From Eretmocerus hayati (lineage: Eukaryota > Arthropoda > Insecta > Hymenoptera > Aphelinidae): a stretch of DNA of 64,000 nt. Each line of letters opens with the position of its first letter. Position 1 is the stretch's first letter. The stretch spans positions 82,415,282 to 82,479,281 of the forward strand of contig CM056741.1 of the NCBI GenBank assembly GCA_029851415.1. The letters are read 5' to 3'. Both the position numbers and the translations under genes were made by a program. Below, piece by piece: positions 1 through 11,084 of the stretch. The notes beneath the pieces are model-generated. The model did no database searches, was not told where the DNA came from, and saw nothing but the letters and a program-made list of their open reading frames with translations.

Positions 1-3000
1 GCCTTCTACCAAATAGAAATGCATGTGGAGTCAGCACCTTATTCGGCCATAGACACACCCCTGGGCGGAATGGAATTCGCGCGTATGGCTCAAGGGATGG
101 TTGGTAGTCCCGACACCCTAAATGAGGCAATTTTTATGGCATTTTCCTCCCTCACCCCCGACGAATTCGCCAGTTATTGTGACGATCTGTTCATCTGGGC
201 AGATACCTTGGAAGAACATGGAATTAAATTCAGGAAATTCATGGCCTGCATTATTGAAGCTAATTTCACAATTTCACAAAAGAAATGTCAATTCTTGAAA
301 AGAGAAGCTAAAGTTTTGGGCCACATAGTTGGCAATGGTCACATTAAACCAGATCCCAAAAAAGTAGAGGCAGTCCATGAATATCCTGCACCCACAAACA
401 TACGGAAAGTCAGGCAGTTTCTCGGATTAACGGGGTACTATAGGCGCTTTATCGAGAATTATGCGAAAAAGTCGAAACCATTGACCGATCTCTTGAAAAA
501 AGAGCAAGATTTTGTATGGGGCGCGGAACAGCAACGCGCATTCGAGAGTCTACGCGACGCATTATGTTCAGAGAGCGTACTCGCAAGCCCTGCGACGGGC
601 AATGAGAGTTATATCGTATTTTGTGATAGTTGTGATTATGCAGTGGGATCTATTTTGGCTATTGGGACTATCAACAAAAATAGACCAGTTGCCTACGCGT
701 CGAAAGTTTTGAAAGGGGCCCAACTCTCGTGGCCAATTTTTGATAAAGAAATGGAGAGTATCGTGCACGCGTGCGAGTCCTACCGTCCCTATCTGTACGG
801 CAGAAAGTTCACAGTGGTAACGGACCACGAACCATTGAGCCATTTTCATAAAACGAAAAATGACACGCGGTATAACCGTCAAAAAGCGAAAGTACGCGGA
901 TTCCATTTTGATTTAATTTTTAGAGCTGGCCGATTGAATGAGGCAGCAGATGCTTTAAGTCGAAATCCCGTTATCAAAGAGGGCGAGGTGAACCCGGAAC
1001 TACCGCGAGACGAGCTCTATGCATTGGCAGAACGACAAGAGAGGGAAAATCCGTCGTGCGAGGCCGATTGTCCGCCTGGTCGCGTATTCAAAACACGCGC
1101 GCACCGCGTAACGGGCGCCGAAAAATCGAAAATTTCAGAAACAGAATCGACGGATACCGAAGCGCAACCAGCAAAGAAAAAATCGGTAGAAAGCCCACGC
1201 GAAACCGAATCCGAAATTGAGTTAAGTCAGAAGCCAGAGAGGCAGAAAAGGCCGAGAAAATTTTTTCAAAAAACGCGATCATCGCAGCGCTTGAAAGACC
1301 GATATCCGCATCTCGACATACTCAAGCCATCTCACACGAGCGAAACAGCTGATGCGCGACATTCATCCGAGTTAGCAGCTATCCAAACGAGCGAAAGCGC
1401 GAATAAGAACACACACGGAGAGCCGACGCAAAATTCGGATCATGAGTCCGTAATTGATCAAGCTCAGGCCGCGTGCATAGACGAAGCAGGAATGGAAATG
1501 TCATCTGATTCACCCCTTGAAACCATTACGATTCCAATCACCTCAGATAAAAGCACACGAAATTCTTCACAACAAATTTTGGATCATGATTACATGATGA
1601 AAAATAGTCAAAATAGTCAAAATATTGAAACAGTCGAATCTCGTCCAAAAATCAAAAATATTGAAATTATTCAAAAGGGTATTCAAAATCCAAAACTGGA
1701 CCCCCAAGTGACGATAGAAAATCAAGAGGTGAATATGACACTCCCAGTCGAACAGTCCGACAAATATTTTGTCGATTTTCAAATACGCGATGTGAGTGGT
1801 AATTTAATTGCGCGGGGCAACGGGGGCCCTTTAGTCTTAACAACAGTAATCGAGCAATTTCAAAATCGCGATCTGCATGATGATGGCACAGAACGATTCA
1901 TACATCATGATGAAAAGCTCTGCAGCGAAACGATACCTCAATCCAACTCGCCATGCGATAAGCCGCATTCCAAAGAGAGAGAGAGTGAGCCACCACAATA
2001 CTTGCCGTCGGACAAGCTTGAACGTGGCGAACTCTCAACTCTCAAACCGCCCCAACCATCATCAAGTAGAGAGATTGCCGAGCAGTGCAGCGAAGAGATC
2101 GCGCCGCACGGAAAAATCAACGCGCTCGAATCAGCAGCAGAGGCTCAGATTGATTTCGATAACTTTGGGAATTCGCCAGGAAATTCACTGGAAATAGAGC
2201 CAATTTTGGATGAAAAATTCCGACATTTTCAACCATGCAACACTTGTGCTGAATGTCACGTCAATTTTGAAAGAGTCACGGATATTCCAAATTTGCCAAA
2301 GGGCAATTGCCTATTTTGGTCCCTGATCAGAATCGAAAATTTGGAAATTAACGCTCGCGAAATGAGAAATGATCTTTTGACAAGAGGTAACCTCTTATTG
2401 GAATCTTGTATAGAAGCTGATACGACAATTCAAATTCTCACGAGCGAAGAAGAATATGGCAACGACGATTGCATATTCTTATATTCGCGGATATATAATA
2501 AAAATGTATGCATTCACGTGGTAAATGAATTCGGAGAACTGTCGTTTATTCAGACAATTTCGAATGATACAGGAGACTTTGCCCACCTGCACTTGGACAT
2601 GCCAAGTAAGCATTTTACTCTTTTGCTGCCGATTCCGAGCGTCGTGAACGAAAATTCTCATGAAGTCGGCGACGAAAATTGCGAACTCGACAAAAACCGA
2701 CCGGACGCGAGATCCGAACCCGAGAAAACTCCGAGCGCAGAGAATAGGACTTTAGCCGCAATTCAACACCAACCGCGTCTCGAGAGTCACATGATGCAGG
2801 TGAAAGCTCACTCGTCAGCGCTTGATAAATATCAAGTAGCACAAGCTCGGCCACCGCGTGAGAAGCCACCGTGGGCATTGGGTGACGACGAGCAAGCGCA
2901 ACCATTGCAAAAAATTTTTGCAGTTGACGAACACCCGTTTCGATACAGAGAAAACGTGGCATTTTTTGCCTCATGCGATGGCCATGCTGAAACAGAGACC

Positions 3001-4539
3001 ATCGCATCTCTGATAGAAAGAGACTATATCCATGCAAAAACTATGCAAGGGGGGAATTTTGAGGTTGGAAATGTACACGAATTTCAGGCTTGGAACATAA
3101 GCACTTTTGCATTATTTGTGAAAAATTACATCGGCGAAAAGCCTTTACAGAAAGACATAAAAATAGTCTTGAAAAATTTGAGAAATCTCATCCTCAAAAG
3201 AGGACTGAAAAGTTTAGGCCTGGTTCAAGATAACCAAGTGTTGCCACCAACTATTTGGCCAAAAATAATGGAAATGGCCGAACAGATTTTCAATGGCAAA
3301 AACATCAAAATTGTACTTTTCAAGCACAACCTCAAAGTACCCTCTGATAGCGATAGATATAAGCTTATCACGGAATTCCATGCGTCGGCAAATGGTGGGC
3401 ATCGTGGCATCAATAAAACTTATAATTTGATCGCACAACATTATTATTGGAAAACAATGCGCGAGGATGTCAAAAGCGTAGTTGAGGGCTGTAACGGATG
3501 CGCAGTCGATAAATTAGTAAGACAAAAAGTACGTCTACCTTTGAGGCTGGTGGATACACCAGCACGCCCTTTTGACAAAATCGCGATTGATTTCTATTCA
3601 CCTCCATGCCCATCAAAGAGTGGCTATCATTACATATTGTCGGTGCAAGATCAGCTGACTCGCTATGTCATACTGATCCCGACACGCCGTGCTACGGCAC
3701 ACGAAGTAGCCAACGCATTACTTAATCGAGTAATTGCGTATTTCGGACCACCAGGGTCGATTTTGAGCGATCAAGGTAGACACTTTATGAATACAATATT
3801 AAATGATTTTGCAGACGCCTTTGGAATCAAAAAATATTGTACATCTCCATATTCGCCGATGAGTAACGGAATGATTGAGAGGATGCACGCAACATTGACT
3901 GAGTTCCTCAAGGCCTTCGCTAAGGACCGTTCGGATTGGGACAAGGTACTACCCATGGCCCAATACTCAATCAACGCCATGGAGAATGCATCGACCGGAC
4001 ACGCACCTTTCACACTCTTGCTGGGACACAAGGTCAGACAACCTGGACCACACGGGCAGCAAGTGGAAGCGCCGACGTATGACGACTTCATCGAAAACAG
4101 AAGGACTGAATTGCAGCAAGTGCAAACTCTAGCTGCACTGCATGCAAATTTAGCACGATATAGATATAAACATTACTATGACATGAAAGCTACAAATACG
4201 TGCCATTTTCGTGAGGGTGAACTGGTCTATGAGTTAAAGTTACCTGTCAAAAATAAGTTAGCCCCTCAATATACAGGGCCCTACGAAATCGTTCAAATCA
4301 ATTATAAAACAAAAAATGTCACATTGAGAAATAACTCCGTCACGAAAGTGGTGCGCATTGATCAAATTAAGAGATGCGCAGAAGCTAAAATAGAAATGGC
4401 TGAAGCCAATTACCAGGCTCAGAAAGCCAATGTTTTCATTTTGAATTCTAACGCGAAAGAATCAACGCTCATCATGGTGGTCCTGAGCCGGAAAAATACT
4501 CCGGCCCAGGCACGAAATGTTGAGGATATCTCTTGTTAA
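1..4539 (+). CDS. pol: Errantivirus-like Gypsy pol, 5'-partial (RT, RNase H, OTU-like protease, integrase)
   Basis: Open from base 1 to the TAA at 4537-4539; the start lies upstream of the window. In order: RT palm with YCDD at 175-186; RNase H, with acidic residues at 625-627 and in VTDHEP near 823 and NEAADALSR near 930; a very long charged linker (about 980-2280) rich in Ser, Glu and Lys; an OTU-like domain (2287-2625); an integrase H2C2 zinc finger (His at 3379, Cys at 3490 and 3499); the integrase catalytic triad Asp 3589, Asp 3769, Glu 3877 with 35 residues between the last two; and a C-terminal GPY/F-type module near 4258-4305. The visible part alone is over 1,500 codons, far longer than the RT-to-integrase part of usual Gypsy pol, because of the linker. 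No frameshift or stop, and all visible catalytic residues are present, so it could be recent or active. It is followed by an env gene, which marks the errantivirus group. Confidence 0.93.
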   Translation, partial: AFYQIEMHVESAPYSAIDTPLGGMEFARMAQGMVGSPDTLNEAIFMAFSSLTPDEFASYCDDLFIWADTLEEHGIKFRKFMACIIEANFTISQKKCQFLKREAKVLGHIVGNGHIKPDPKKVEAVHEYPAPTNIRKVRQFLGLTGYYRRFIENYAKKSKPLTDLLKKEQDFVWGAEQQRAFESLRDALCSESVLASPATGNESYIVFCDSCDYAVGSILAIGTINKNRPVAYASKVLKGAQLSWPIFDKEMESIVHACESYRPYLYGRKFTVVTDHEPLSHFHKTKNDTRYNRQKAKVRGFHFDLIFRAGRLNEAADALSRNPVIKEGEVNPELPRDELYALAERQERENPSCEADCPPGRVFKTRAHRVTGAEKSKISETESTDTEAQPAKKKSVESPRETESEIELSQKPERQKRPRKFFQKTRSSQRLKDRYPHLDILKPSHTSETADARHSSELAAIQTSESANKNTHGEPTQNSDHESVIDQAQAACIDEAGMEMSSDSPLETITIPITSDKSTRNSSQQILDHDYMMKNSQNSQNIETVESRPKIKNIEIIQKGIQNPKLDPQVTIENQEVNMTLPVEQSDKYFVDFQIRDVSGNLIARGNGGPLVLTTVIEQFQNRDLHDDGTERFIHHDEKLCSETIPQSNSPCDKPHSKERESEPPQYLPSDKLERGELSTLKPPQPSSSREIAEQCSEEIAPHGKINALESAAEAQIDFDNFGNSPGNSLEIEPILDEKFRHFQPCNTCAECHVNFERVTDIPNLPKGNCLFWSLIRIENLEINAREMRNDLLTRGNLLLESCIEADTTIQILTSEEEYGNDDCIFLYSRIYNKNVCIHVVNEFGELSFIQTISNDTGDFAHLHLDMPSKHFTLLLPIPSVVNENSHEVGDENCELDKNRPDARSEPEKTPSAENRTLAAIQHQPRLESHMMQVKAHSSALDKYQVAQARPPREKPPWALGDDEQAQPLQKIFAVDEHPFRYRENVAFFASCDGHAETETIASLIERDYIHAKTMQGGNFEVGNVHEFQAWNISTFALFVKNYIGEKPLQKDIKIVLKNLRNLILKRGLKSLGLVQDNQVLPPTIWPKIMEMAEQIFNGKNIKIVLFKHNLKVPSDSDRYKLITEFHASANGGHRGINKTYNLIAQHYYWKTMREDVKSVVEGCNGCAVDKLVRQKVRLPLRLVDTPARPFDKIAIDFYSPPCPSKSGYHYILSVQDQLTRYVILIPTRRATAHEVANALLNRVIAYFGPPGSILSDQGRHFMNTILNDFADAFGIKKYCTSPYSPMSNGMIERMHATLTEFLKAFAKDRSDWDKVLPMAQYSINAMENASTGHAPFTLLLGHKVRQPGPHGQQVEAPTYDDFIENRRTELQQVQTLAALHANLARYRYKHYYDMKATNTCHFREGELVYELKLPVKNKLAPQYTGPYEIVQINYKTKNVTLRNNSVTKVVRIDQIKRCAEAKIEMAEANYQAQKANVFILNSNAKESTLIMVVLSRKNTPAQARNVEDISC
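2287..2625 (+). other. OTU-like cysteine protease domain inside pol
   Basis: Between RNase H and integrase, pol encodes KGNCLFWSLI with the putative nucleophile Cys at 2308-2310. About 100 residues later comes the motif KHFTLLLP with the putative catalytic His at 2611-2613. The GNCLF core, the hydrophobic strand NVCIHVVNE before the end, and the Cys-to-His spacing of about 100 residues match the OTU fold of deubiquitinase-like cysteine proteases. The usual Asp before GNC is replaced by Lys. Function is inferred: it could remove ubiquitin-like modifiers from element proteins or host factors, or cut the long polyprotein. The assignment rests on motif and spacing only. Confidence 0.7.
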
Positions 4540-4683
4540 ATAGAAAATGCGAGCTCGCCCTTGACCGTCGTAGAAAGTACTCCGGCCCAGGGACGAGCCA
4601 CGCACGCGTCATTTCCGAATTGACTATTTGGCGTCGAGCATAAATAATTTGAAAATTTAAAAATAACAAAAATTACGTTAGTT

Positions 4684-4697
4684 CAAAAATTTTGCAG
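4684..4697 (+). promoter_or_regulatory. Putative env splice acceptor, element 1
   Basis: A T-rich stretch ends in tttgcag at 4691-4697, 160 bases after the pol stop. The env frame is open across this point but has no ATG until about 4960, so env must receive its start codon, and probably its signal peptide, from an upstream exon. That is how insect errantivirus env is known to be made. The AG falls on the first two bases of an env codon, the same phase as the candidate acceptor of the second element (11083-11084). Confidence 0.55.
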
Positions 4698-6687
4698 TGC
4701 GGACAGGCCCACGCAATCGAGTAAATTCATCACACCCCTGGTGCACACGCCAGGACTCTTGGTGGAGCGTATAGCCCAGCTGTCAACTTCCAGTACAACA
4801 TGGAAAATTGTGCAGCGGATTGAGCTGACCCAACTATCTGAATCTGCAACCACCTTGAGAGAAGCGTGGAACCAACTGAGTCCATCCTGTCCAGATAAAC
4901 TTCACGTTGCACAACTAAATGCCATCCACCGGCAGATCGGCGAGACAAGCAGGGATGAAGAGAGGATGATGGAGACTCTGGCATATAGAAACCCCCGCCA
5001 ACGGAGAGCTTGGCTCCCTTTTATGGGAAAAGGGATGAAAATTATTTTTGGCACACTCGATGAGCAATCAGAGAGTGAGCTCAAAAACATTATAGAGACG
5101 AGAGCAAATGATACACGTAAAATTGCCGAACTTTTGGCCAATCAAACCGAATTGATTGAAACGGAACTTACGAAAAATTCTGAAAAATTAGGAGAACTCC
5201 AAATAATGATCAGCAATTTAGCTGGCAATGCAAACAGGATTGACAATGAGTTATTATGCAGTAACGCGATCCAAATTATTCAGGCAGCAGCCAATACTTA
5301 CAAATTCAACACTCAGTCACTAATTGAGATGGTATCATTTGCTTCTCAAGGCTCTATCCACCCGCACTTCATGACACCAGAGCTGATCGAAAAATCAGCA
5401 GAGATCATCAGAAACGCATTGCCAGAAGTGAGATTCCCAAGGACCAATAACAACGAGTCCATCTCTGAGATTACAAAAATCTCAGAAATTTCAATCGTGC
5501 TGATAAATCAGACGCTTATATATTCAATGGGAATCCCACTCCTGGATCTAGCAGACTACACTCTATATAGAGCATCAGCTCTCCCAATTTTACAAAAGGT
5601 CCACGGAAGTGCGGGTGGCACATTTGCTTATGTATACCCAAAATGCCACAACTTCGCCCTTGACATAACAGCTAACACCTATATAAACTTACATCGCAGC
5701 AACCTCGCCGAGTGCAAGGAACTCCGAGACAGGATGGTCTGCAAAAACCCGCCACCTGTCAGGGAGCTCATCGCAAAAGCATCCTGCGAGATCGAGATGG
5801 CATTGGACCGCAATATCACGGACATCACCAGCTGTGACATTCGTGTAACGAAAATGCATGACGCATATTGGATGCGCCTTCACGAGACAAACACCTGGGT
5901 TTTTTCAACATTGGAGGAAGAACGAATCTTTATTCAATGCCGAGGGAACGAACACCTATCAACCCCAATCAACGGCACTGGGCTGCTGAGGCTACCCCCA
6001 GGATGCATGGCTATTACCCCAAACGCACGCTTGACAGCTTCAAAAAACATCGAGATGAGCCATACATCCCCCATATATCAAAAGCTGGACCTAAACATCA
6101 CGGACCTGCTTCGTAAAAAACCAGAGGAGCCCAACACGCCACGCATCCACGACATCATGGAGGAAATTTGGCAGGAAGAGCAAGGAGGACTCAGCCCGGC
6201 GCATGTCGAGGCACTGGAAGCAGCACCGAGCTTGCGCGACATAATCGCGAAAGCTCGGGACCTGAGTAAATATAAGGCGGTATCGCACAATTTTATGGAA
6301 CTACAGAATAATCTACCATTTTACCTGGCCATAGCATCGGCTATAGCAATGTTCGCATTTATAATTTTGAAAGTCGCTGGAAAAATTATGGCGCCATATC
6401 TCACAATTTTTACAAGCCTTCGCCCGCTATTCTGTGCAGGGAACACTCGTAGAAACGCAACTAAAAACGACGTGGAGGAGAACGCAGATGAGGGGATTCC
6501 GCTGCGCATATTACATCAGGTGGGCCACATAATGGACCACCCTCAACCACTCCGCCAGCGCTCACCTGAACCACCCGTCATCCCTTGTCAGGCGAGCACA
6601 TCGTCGAGCGCACCCGCACATCACCTATCACAATACCCGCCGTCGGACCGCACCGGACGACGAGCACACAGCGAACAGCGCGCATAA
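4698..6687 (+). CDS. env: Errantivirus envelope fusion protein (baculovirus F-like), main exon
   Basis: Membrane fusion protein of an endogenous insect retrovirus-like element, expected in the envelope and cell membrane. The frame is open from 4645; the start is placed at the likely splice acceptor because no early ATG exists. Visible parts: an N-terminal subunit of about 100 residues; a furin-type site RQRR at 4996-5007; directly after it the F-family fusion-peptide region with LPFMGKG and FGTLDE; a heptad-rich stretch with NDT and NQT glycosylation sites; many cysteines in the ectodomain; a hydrophobic transmembrane segment at about 6319-6372; and a tail of about 100 residues rich in Pro, Arg and His. 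There is no stop or frameshift, so it is intact as far as visible. The layout matches insect errantivirus env and baculovirus F proteins. Start exon and signal peptide are not identified. Confidence 0.87.
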
Positions 6688-6960
6688 ACGGTCGCAACGC
6701 TTGCCGTCGGATCACGACAGGTGACGGATGAACGAGTGTCAACACAATATCCAGGGTCCAATCAACGTAGACTCACCACCAAGGGTGAGCAACATCACGT
6801 AAGATCCTCAACGAAGATCCTCAAGGAAGATCATCATCTCACCCCAACGGTATATATAGTAGTGACGTAGAAATTGCGTGTACCAATTAATTCGAAATTA
6901 AACTCATTTATATATTTTTTTTGCACTACACCACCGTTAATAGTTTAGTCAGAAATCACA
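6688..6960 (+). other. 3' flank of element 1, possible UTR and LTR start
   Basis: Directly follows the env stop. It holds a short direct repeat (gatcctcaacgaa / gatcctcaaggaa, about 6802-6830) and a TATA-like tatatatag at about 6850-6859, followed by AT-rich sequence with a T run. This fits a 3' UTR running into an LTR promoter. I could not define LTR ends, since the 5' LTR lies outside the window. Confidence 0.3.
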
Positions 6961-9900
6961 CGAAAATCCGAAGCTTACTAAAGATTCAGAGTAAAATATT
7001 ACGAGATAAAAGGCCAGAAGGGCCAGTTTTGACAAAAAATCATGAAATATATTGTTGAGAACAGTTAGAATACGGATGAGCCAATATGGCAAATCAAATG
7101 GTTCGAAGGATAGGTGGGAAAAATTTAGACAGAACACAACACACACATGTCACACAAGTTACACACAATGAGACGACGAAACGACTCACCATACGTGAAA
7201 CACCTCGTTGAAGAACATCTGCATCGGGTAAAGATCATATCCCGTTGAACGATAACTGGCCACGGTGCGTCACAGAGAGCTGACAAGGCCAGGTCGCGTT
7301 CCGCGGCCACAATCTAGCCGCAGTCATATGAACACGGTCCAGAGAGTGGACCCGAATCGCGTACCAAAGCTCCACCCGTTGGGCTAGTCAAGGCCCAGCA
7401 GTGTAGTATGAACAGCAACCACACACATCAAACACAAGACATAGAACACAGTACACATTAAACTCAACCACACCCGCCGCGAACACTCTCACAAACCGAA
7501 CAGACCCAGAGAAAATTGAAAAATACCACTGAGCAAGGTGACGAGAACCTGCTCGAAGTGGCTGCCAGATCGGCACTGCCGATGCGATATTCGACATCCA
7601 GAGCCTGGACCGAGTCAGGATCAGAACGGCAACCGTGCGTTCAATCATACATAGTGTCAAAGTATTATAATATACTTACTTTGTTATTGGCAAAGAGAAA
7701 AAGTCAGCAAAAGATCGGCAACACTGCCACATACCAAAGCCAGCAAATCTAAGAAGAGTATATAATACTCCCTTGGAGGCTAAATACAATGACTGACCCC
7801 GTACAATCTCAAAAAGAGGGTTACTGTGCGAGATCAGCTCAAAAAAGTAAACAGTGCGTCACTCGGATCGATTTACGACCGACCCGCAAAACTGAAAATT
7901 TTTTTCCCCGAATTTTCAAAATTTTTCAAAAAATTTTGTTGGGCCATCATCCTTATCATGTAAGGAGCCACTCTTTCAAATTTCAGCTCGATCGGACGTT
8001 TTGTTCCGGAGCTATAACTTGCACCGCAGTGCACCCGAATTACACACGGCAAGACCACTTTTCACCGCGTGACACATCACCCGCGCCACAAATCGCCGAA
8101 ACTCAGCATAAAACACAGCAGATCACCTTCACTACACACACAGGTACCCAGTCAAACACGTACAGAGTCATTTTGAACCCCACACCTAGCTCAAAGTCGA
8201 AAAAACGGCCAAGAGTCGAGTCATTTCGTTCAAAAAAGACAACTCCAGAATTTCGAAAAGTAGAGTCCAAAAACGCATAAATTGTTGCGTATCACGATTG
8301 GATGAGGTAAATAACATCCAAAACTAACTGTTTTCATCATTTGTATAGCCAAAAGAAATGCAGAGAAGCTGAAATTTGAATTTGAGACGTTATGAGTTTT
8401 CGTCGAAAAATAGCTGAAAAATGCGTATTTTAACTGAAGAAGTCGATATCTCGACATGAATTTTGCTTAAATCACGGTTGTGAACGGTTATTACTGTGAC
8501 AAATCTATATAACTAAGTGTACTAATAGCTATAAACACCATTAGAAGCCCCAAAAATGAGAGCACAGAATTTTAAAGGAAAAAATGTAGGGTTTCGGCTC
8601 GAAAATCTTTGGTATGCGAAAACTCAAATTTCTCACCCCAGAACTCAAATTTCGTAGTGTAATTGTAAAAGATAGATTGATTAATGTGATACCTTGAAGT
8701 AAGAACAACGACAGAAACCCATGATTGATTAGAAAAATTGTGAGACCACAATGTTACATGGTCCAAATTACATTCAAAAATTTGCCGTCGGCACTAAATG
8801 TGAGTGCGTATTTTGTTATATATCGAAAAGTTATGATGATATCAACTTGAAAATTGGTATGAATACTTCTTATATCATATACTAGTAGAATCAAAACCGA
8901 CCGACTACCCGAAAATTTTCAAATCACCACAATAGAGTGGAAACCCAGAAAAATTACAGTTTCTCGTGAGTAAATCAGAGTATCCAAAAAACCGTCATAA
9001 CTCGGTCAATTTTGATCCGATTTTGACGTTCAAACGCTTAAATTAAAGGTCTTTCCAAGGACTATCTGACCATTTGATTAAAAATTCCCAGAAAAAGCAG
9101 ATTTTGAAAATTGTCACAGTGCAAAATTCACAATTTCATCTTTCGAGAGAACCATTTGCCATGTTTTTTGAACCAAAACTCCATGTAATAAGTGGTCCGA
9201 AAATATTATAATATTAGAATCGAAATGAGAGTTAAAATCATCTCAAGAAAGAAAAAGTATTTCTTGCGGCTGATGGAAAATGATCCCACAGCTGCAAGCG
9301 ATAAAAATTTCTCAATGCGATAGCCAACTATAGCAGTATATAGATATATATAGTATACCTATTGTATACCAGAGAAGCGAAGGAACGCATAAGGAAAGAC
9401 CGATAGAAATAGTCGAGCTCTTTTCTCAGATCATTATTGAGCCAAATTTCGGATTTAACAAATCTCACGTTTTAAATACCCAACTATGGACAATTATATT
9501 AGGTATATTGTTTGTTTATTGTATAATTTATTAATAACATTCTGGGCATTGTTCATACAAGAATGAACTTTTTGGGGAAAAATACGTTAATCAAATTGAG
9601 ATATAGAATCTCATATGAATAACCATAGAATTAAGGGACATTGTTTATAAACAATATTGTTTATAATTTTTTTTTCCAAACATTTCAATGCTTTCATAAT
9701 TTTGTAAAACATTTACATCGAATAGAGGCATAGAACCTCATATATTCATACAATTAAGAAGATTAATTGTTCATAATTAATTGTTAATAATTTTCAAAAA
9801 ATTTTCAGTAAACATATTCATGATTTTTAGGAATTCATCGAACATGTTTTCAACTTTTAAGCGTAATCGTGAAGAAAAAAATCACATTTTGTAAAATTAG

Positions 9901-10119
9901 AAATAAGAAAATGAAATTATTTAAGTTGAAACGATTATACCGAGAGAGAGCTCGCGATAAAAATTTGTATCGTGACACACACAGACAACGACACTCTCGC
10001 TCTACCAAGAATCACACATACACTTATACTAGCACGTGCTTGCTCGCGCAAGCACTATAATGCAATATATGATCTCAACCATATGAGTTGAAGGCCACTC
10101 AAGAGGCCACAGCTGATTT
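6961..10119. other. Gene-free AT-rich interval
   Basis: No recognisable gene. 7140-7760 is less AT-rich and ends in a TATA-like agtatataatac near 7757. 7789-8280 is an ATG-started 163-codon frame of low-complexity composition that resembles no protein family I know. 8280-10100 is AT-rich, with homopolymer runs and an imperfect internal repeat between about 9600 and 9790 (runs of attgtttataa / attgttcataatt type). Confidence 0.4.
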
Positions 10120-10345
10120 AGATATTGTAATATAGGTCACCGCATCGGGACGATGCGAGTCTCCGGCCAGGCACGCCTGTGACGTGGTGAGTCTCGAGCC
10201 TCCGGCCCGCGCCTCTCCCCGTCACCTGACGATGCACCAGGTGCACCGTCAGCGTTTCTGACGGATAATCGGCCGTTTCCCCACCAAGTGCGATGTCGCG
10301 TCGCGGACCCATCGTCGCGGACGACGGGCCACGCCGCGGACAGAC
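10120..10345. other. GC-rich island beside truncated element 2
   Basis: A roughly 225-base block much richer in G and C than its surroundings, with many CpG-containing words (gtcgcgtcgcgg, cgtcgcggacg). No RNA gene or protein family is recognisable. It ends about 120 bases before the 5' truncation point of the second errantivirus-like element. It may be a leader or LTR piece of an unrelated element. Confidence 0.35.
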
Positions 10346-10464
10346 CGCTCTGACCAACTTAACTATTCACACACTCTCTCTCAACTATTGAACTCTCATA
10401 CATAAAGTCACCTATCATTCATTCACTCGTGTTCTCTCTGGAACCTAGAACCCTCACCACGTTA

Positions 10465-10995
10465 CAGATGCATCATACGCTCACGGAATACCCTGAAGCA
10501 TTTATAAATGAACATGAGGAATGGGAAACTTTGTTGCCATTATGCCAACATGCACATAACACAACAATTCATGATAGTTCAGAGTACACTCCTCATGAGC
10601 TCCCGTTCGGCCGTAAGGCGCGTACCCCGTCCAGTTTTCCACCCCGTGAGAAATTGACAACGTATGATGAATATCCCCAAGATCTAGTAAAAACTCTATC
10701 AGAAGTCTAAACGTTAGCATTGTTGAATTCAATTCAAGGAAAATATAGAAGCAAATTTTATTATGATCAAAAATTCAACACCACTCATTTTAGAGAAGGT
10801 GAAAAAGTGTACGTATTGAAGAAAAACAAAAGTGGCAAATGGCCCGTGCAATATGTAGGTCCCTATGAAATCATTGGGATCAACAGAAAGAATGTGAAGA
10901 TCCAGAGGGGTAGAGAAGTCAGAATTTTACACATCGACAAGATAAAGAGAGCGTGTACGCACAGGGATCCTACTCCGGGAGGAGACCCCCGGTAA
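10465..10995 (+). pseudogene. pol: Integrase C-terminal remnant of a second errantivirus-like element
   Basis: Similarity to the first pol begins abruptly at about 10465, at the position of the integrase catalytic Glu (MHHTLTEY here against MHATLTEF in element 1). It continues through the post-core helices and the GPY/F module (VQYVGPYEIIGI near 10850). The RT, RNase H and integrase DDE core are missing, so this is a 5' truncation. An in-frame TAA at 10708-10710 further breaks it. The reading frame is otherwise kept to 10995, just before the env of the same element. Confidence 0.82.
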
Positions 10996-11084
10996 AATCT
11001 CCGAAACTTGTACCGAGTCAGAATCTTTTCCTCTTTTCTCATCAAATTTGGTTATGTACTTACATTGATATTTGGAAATTCCAG

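Noticed and set aside
568..906. 112-codon minus-strand frame inside pol, and many similar frames under pol, env and the LINE
   Set aside because: They lie antisense or out of frame to well-supported domains and show no family motif.
7789..8280. 163-codon ATG-started ORF
   Set aside because: Composition like surrounding non-coding sequence; no domain or relative recognised.
10120..10345. rRNA gene fragment (GC-rich island)
   Set aside because: No conserved rRNA words recognised.
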